A stretch of DNA of 6,950 nt from Pseudomonadota bacterium. GTDB taxonomy: Bacteria; Pseudomonadota; Alphaproteobacteria; HIMB59; GCA-002718135. The position numbers and the translations under genes were made by a program. Below are positions 6,513 through 6,950 of this stretch, one piece after another. Below the pieces are notes generated by a model. The model saw nothing but the letters and a program-made list of their open reading frames with translations. It did not search any database and had not been told where the DNA came from. The stretch covers positions 1 to 6,950 of the forward strand of contig JAQBWI010000057.1 in the NCBI GenBank assembly GCA_027625355.1, in the 5' to 3' direction. Each line of letters opens with the position of its first letter. Position 1 is the stretch's first letter.

Positions 6513-6950
6513 ATGTCAAAAACAATACTTATTGATGCATCTAATTCAGAACAAACACGAATCGCAGTTACTACTAATGATAAACTAGATGACTTTGAAA
6601 TAGAGTCTAATAAAAAAAATTCAGTAAAGGGCAATGTATATCTTGCTAAAATAACTAGAGTAGAACCGTCATTACAAGCTGCTTTTGTTGAATTTGGTGC
6701 AAATAGGAATGGTTTCTTGCCATTAAATGAAATTCATCCTGATTATTTTAAAATCCCATCAGCTGATAAAGAGGAAGTAAAGAAATTGTATGATAAATTA
6801 ACTGAAAATAATGAACACGTTGAAGATAATAAAAAACCTTTATCTAAAGATCAAGATGATGAAATAAACAATGGTAATATTGCAAAAGAAAATGACAGCG
6901 AAAATATTAATATAAAAGTTATAAATTCAAAAAAAAATTATATAAATTTT
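6513..6950 (+). CDS. rne: Ribonuclease E, N-terminal fragment cut by the window
   Basis: RNase E is the main single-strand-specific endoribonuclease for mRNA decay and rRNA/tRNA processing, often the scaffold of a degradosome. The 146 codons seen cover the start of the catalytic half. MSKTILIDASNSEQTRIAV (residues 1-19) matches the usual RNase E/G opening, followed by the S1 domain core: KGNVYLAKITRVEPSLQAAF at 39-58 and FGANRNGFLPLNEIHPDYF at 61-79. From about residue 96 an Asn/Asp/Glu/Lys-rich stretch interrupts the S1 domain. Alphaproteobacterial RNase E carries an acidic low-complexity insertion at this place, which favours RNase E over RNase G. Catalytic Asp residues, the zinc link and any degradosome scaffold lie beyond the window. 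The gene is divergent from mrcA, a neighbourhood I recall as common in alphaproteobacteria. Confidence 0.93.
   Translation, partial: MSKTILIDASNSEQTRIAVTTNDKLDDFEIESNKKNSVKGNVYLAKITRVEPSLQAAFVEFGANRNGFLPLNEIHPDYFKIPSADKEEVKKLYDKLTENNEHVEDNKKPLSKDQDDEINNGNIAKENDSENINIKVINSKKNYINF

Noticed and set aside
1..6950. Novel accessory system (defence island, mobile element, CRISPR, biosynthetic cluster)
   Set aside because: Every substantial reading frame is assigned to a housekeeping family or the COG2945-like hydrolase. No transposase, integrase, direct-repeat array, long terminal repeat or tRNA attachment site was found by eye.

Overview
This is a gene-dense, very AT-rich stretch (roughly 30% G+C by eye) of an alphaproteobacterial chromosome. 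The MnmA, COG2945-type hydrolase, TyrRS (HIGS in place of HIGH), PBP1A and RNase E sequences all look alphaproteobacterial. Lysine/asparagine-rich proteins, spacers of 4 to 130 bp and TAA as the stop of all four complete genes suggest a streamlined genome, such as a SAR11/Pelagibacterales-like or other small-genome marine lineage. A Rickettsiales-like host cannot be excluded from this window.

Layout, left to right: (1) 1-985, minus strand: 5' part of mnmA (tRNA 2-thiouridine synthase), cut by the window edge. (2) A 56-bp divergent spacer. (3) 1042-1683 and 1696-2937, plus strand: an alpha/beta hydrolase and tyrS, 12 bp apart and probably one transcript. (4) A 4-bp convergent gap. (5) 2942-4034, minus strand: prfB (peptide chain release factor 2), which can only be read full length through a +1 frameshift at an internal UGA. 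(6) 4034-6382, minus strand: mrcA (bifunctional penicillin-binding protein 1A), whose stop overlaps the prfB start in TAATG. (7) A 130-bp divergent spacer. (8) 6513-6950, plus strand: the start of rne (RNase E), running off the window.

Most of the window is core housekeeping: tRNA thiolation, tRNA charging, translation termination, cell-wall synthesis and RNA decay. No mobile element, CRISPR array, phage gene, defence gene, tRNA or rRNA was seen, and I found no new biological system.

The most interesting detail is the prfB recoding site. It has the usual architecture (Shine-Dalgarno-like element, 3-nt spacer, sense codon, UGA, C), but the slippery codon is GUU instead of the near-universal CUU. 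It is preceded by TAAGGAGG, an unusually complete match to the 16S anti-Shine-Dalgarno, although most genes here have no visible Shine-Dalgarno at all. An annotation without the frameshift would truncate RF2 to an artificial 246-residue ORF beginning at 3682.
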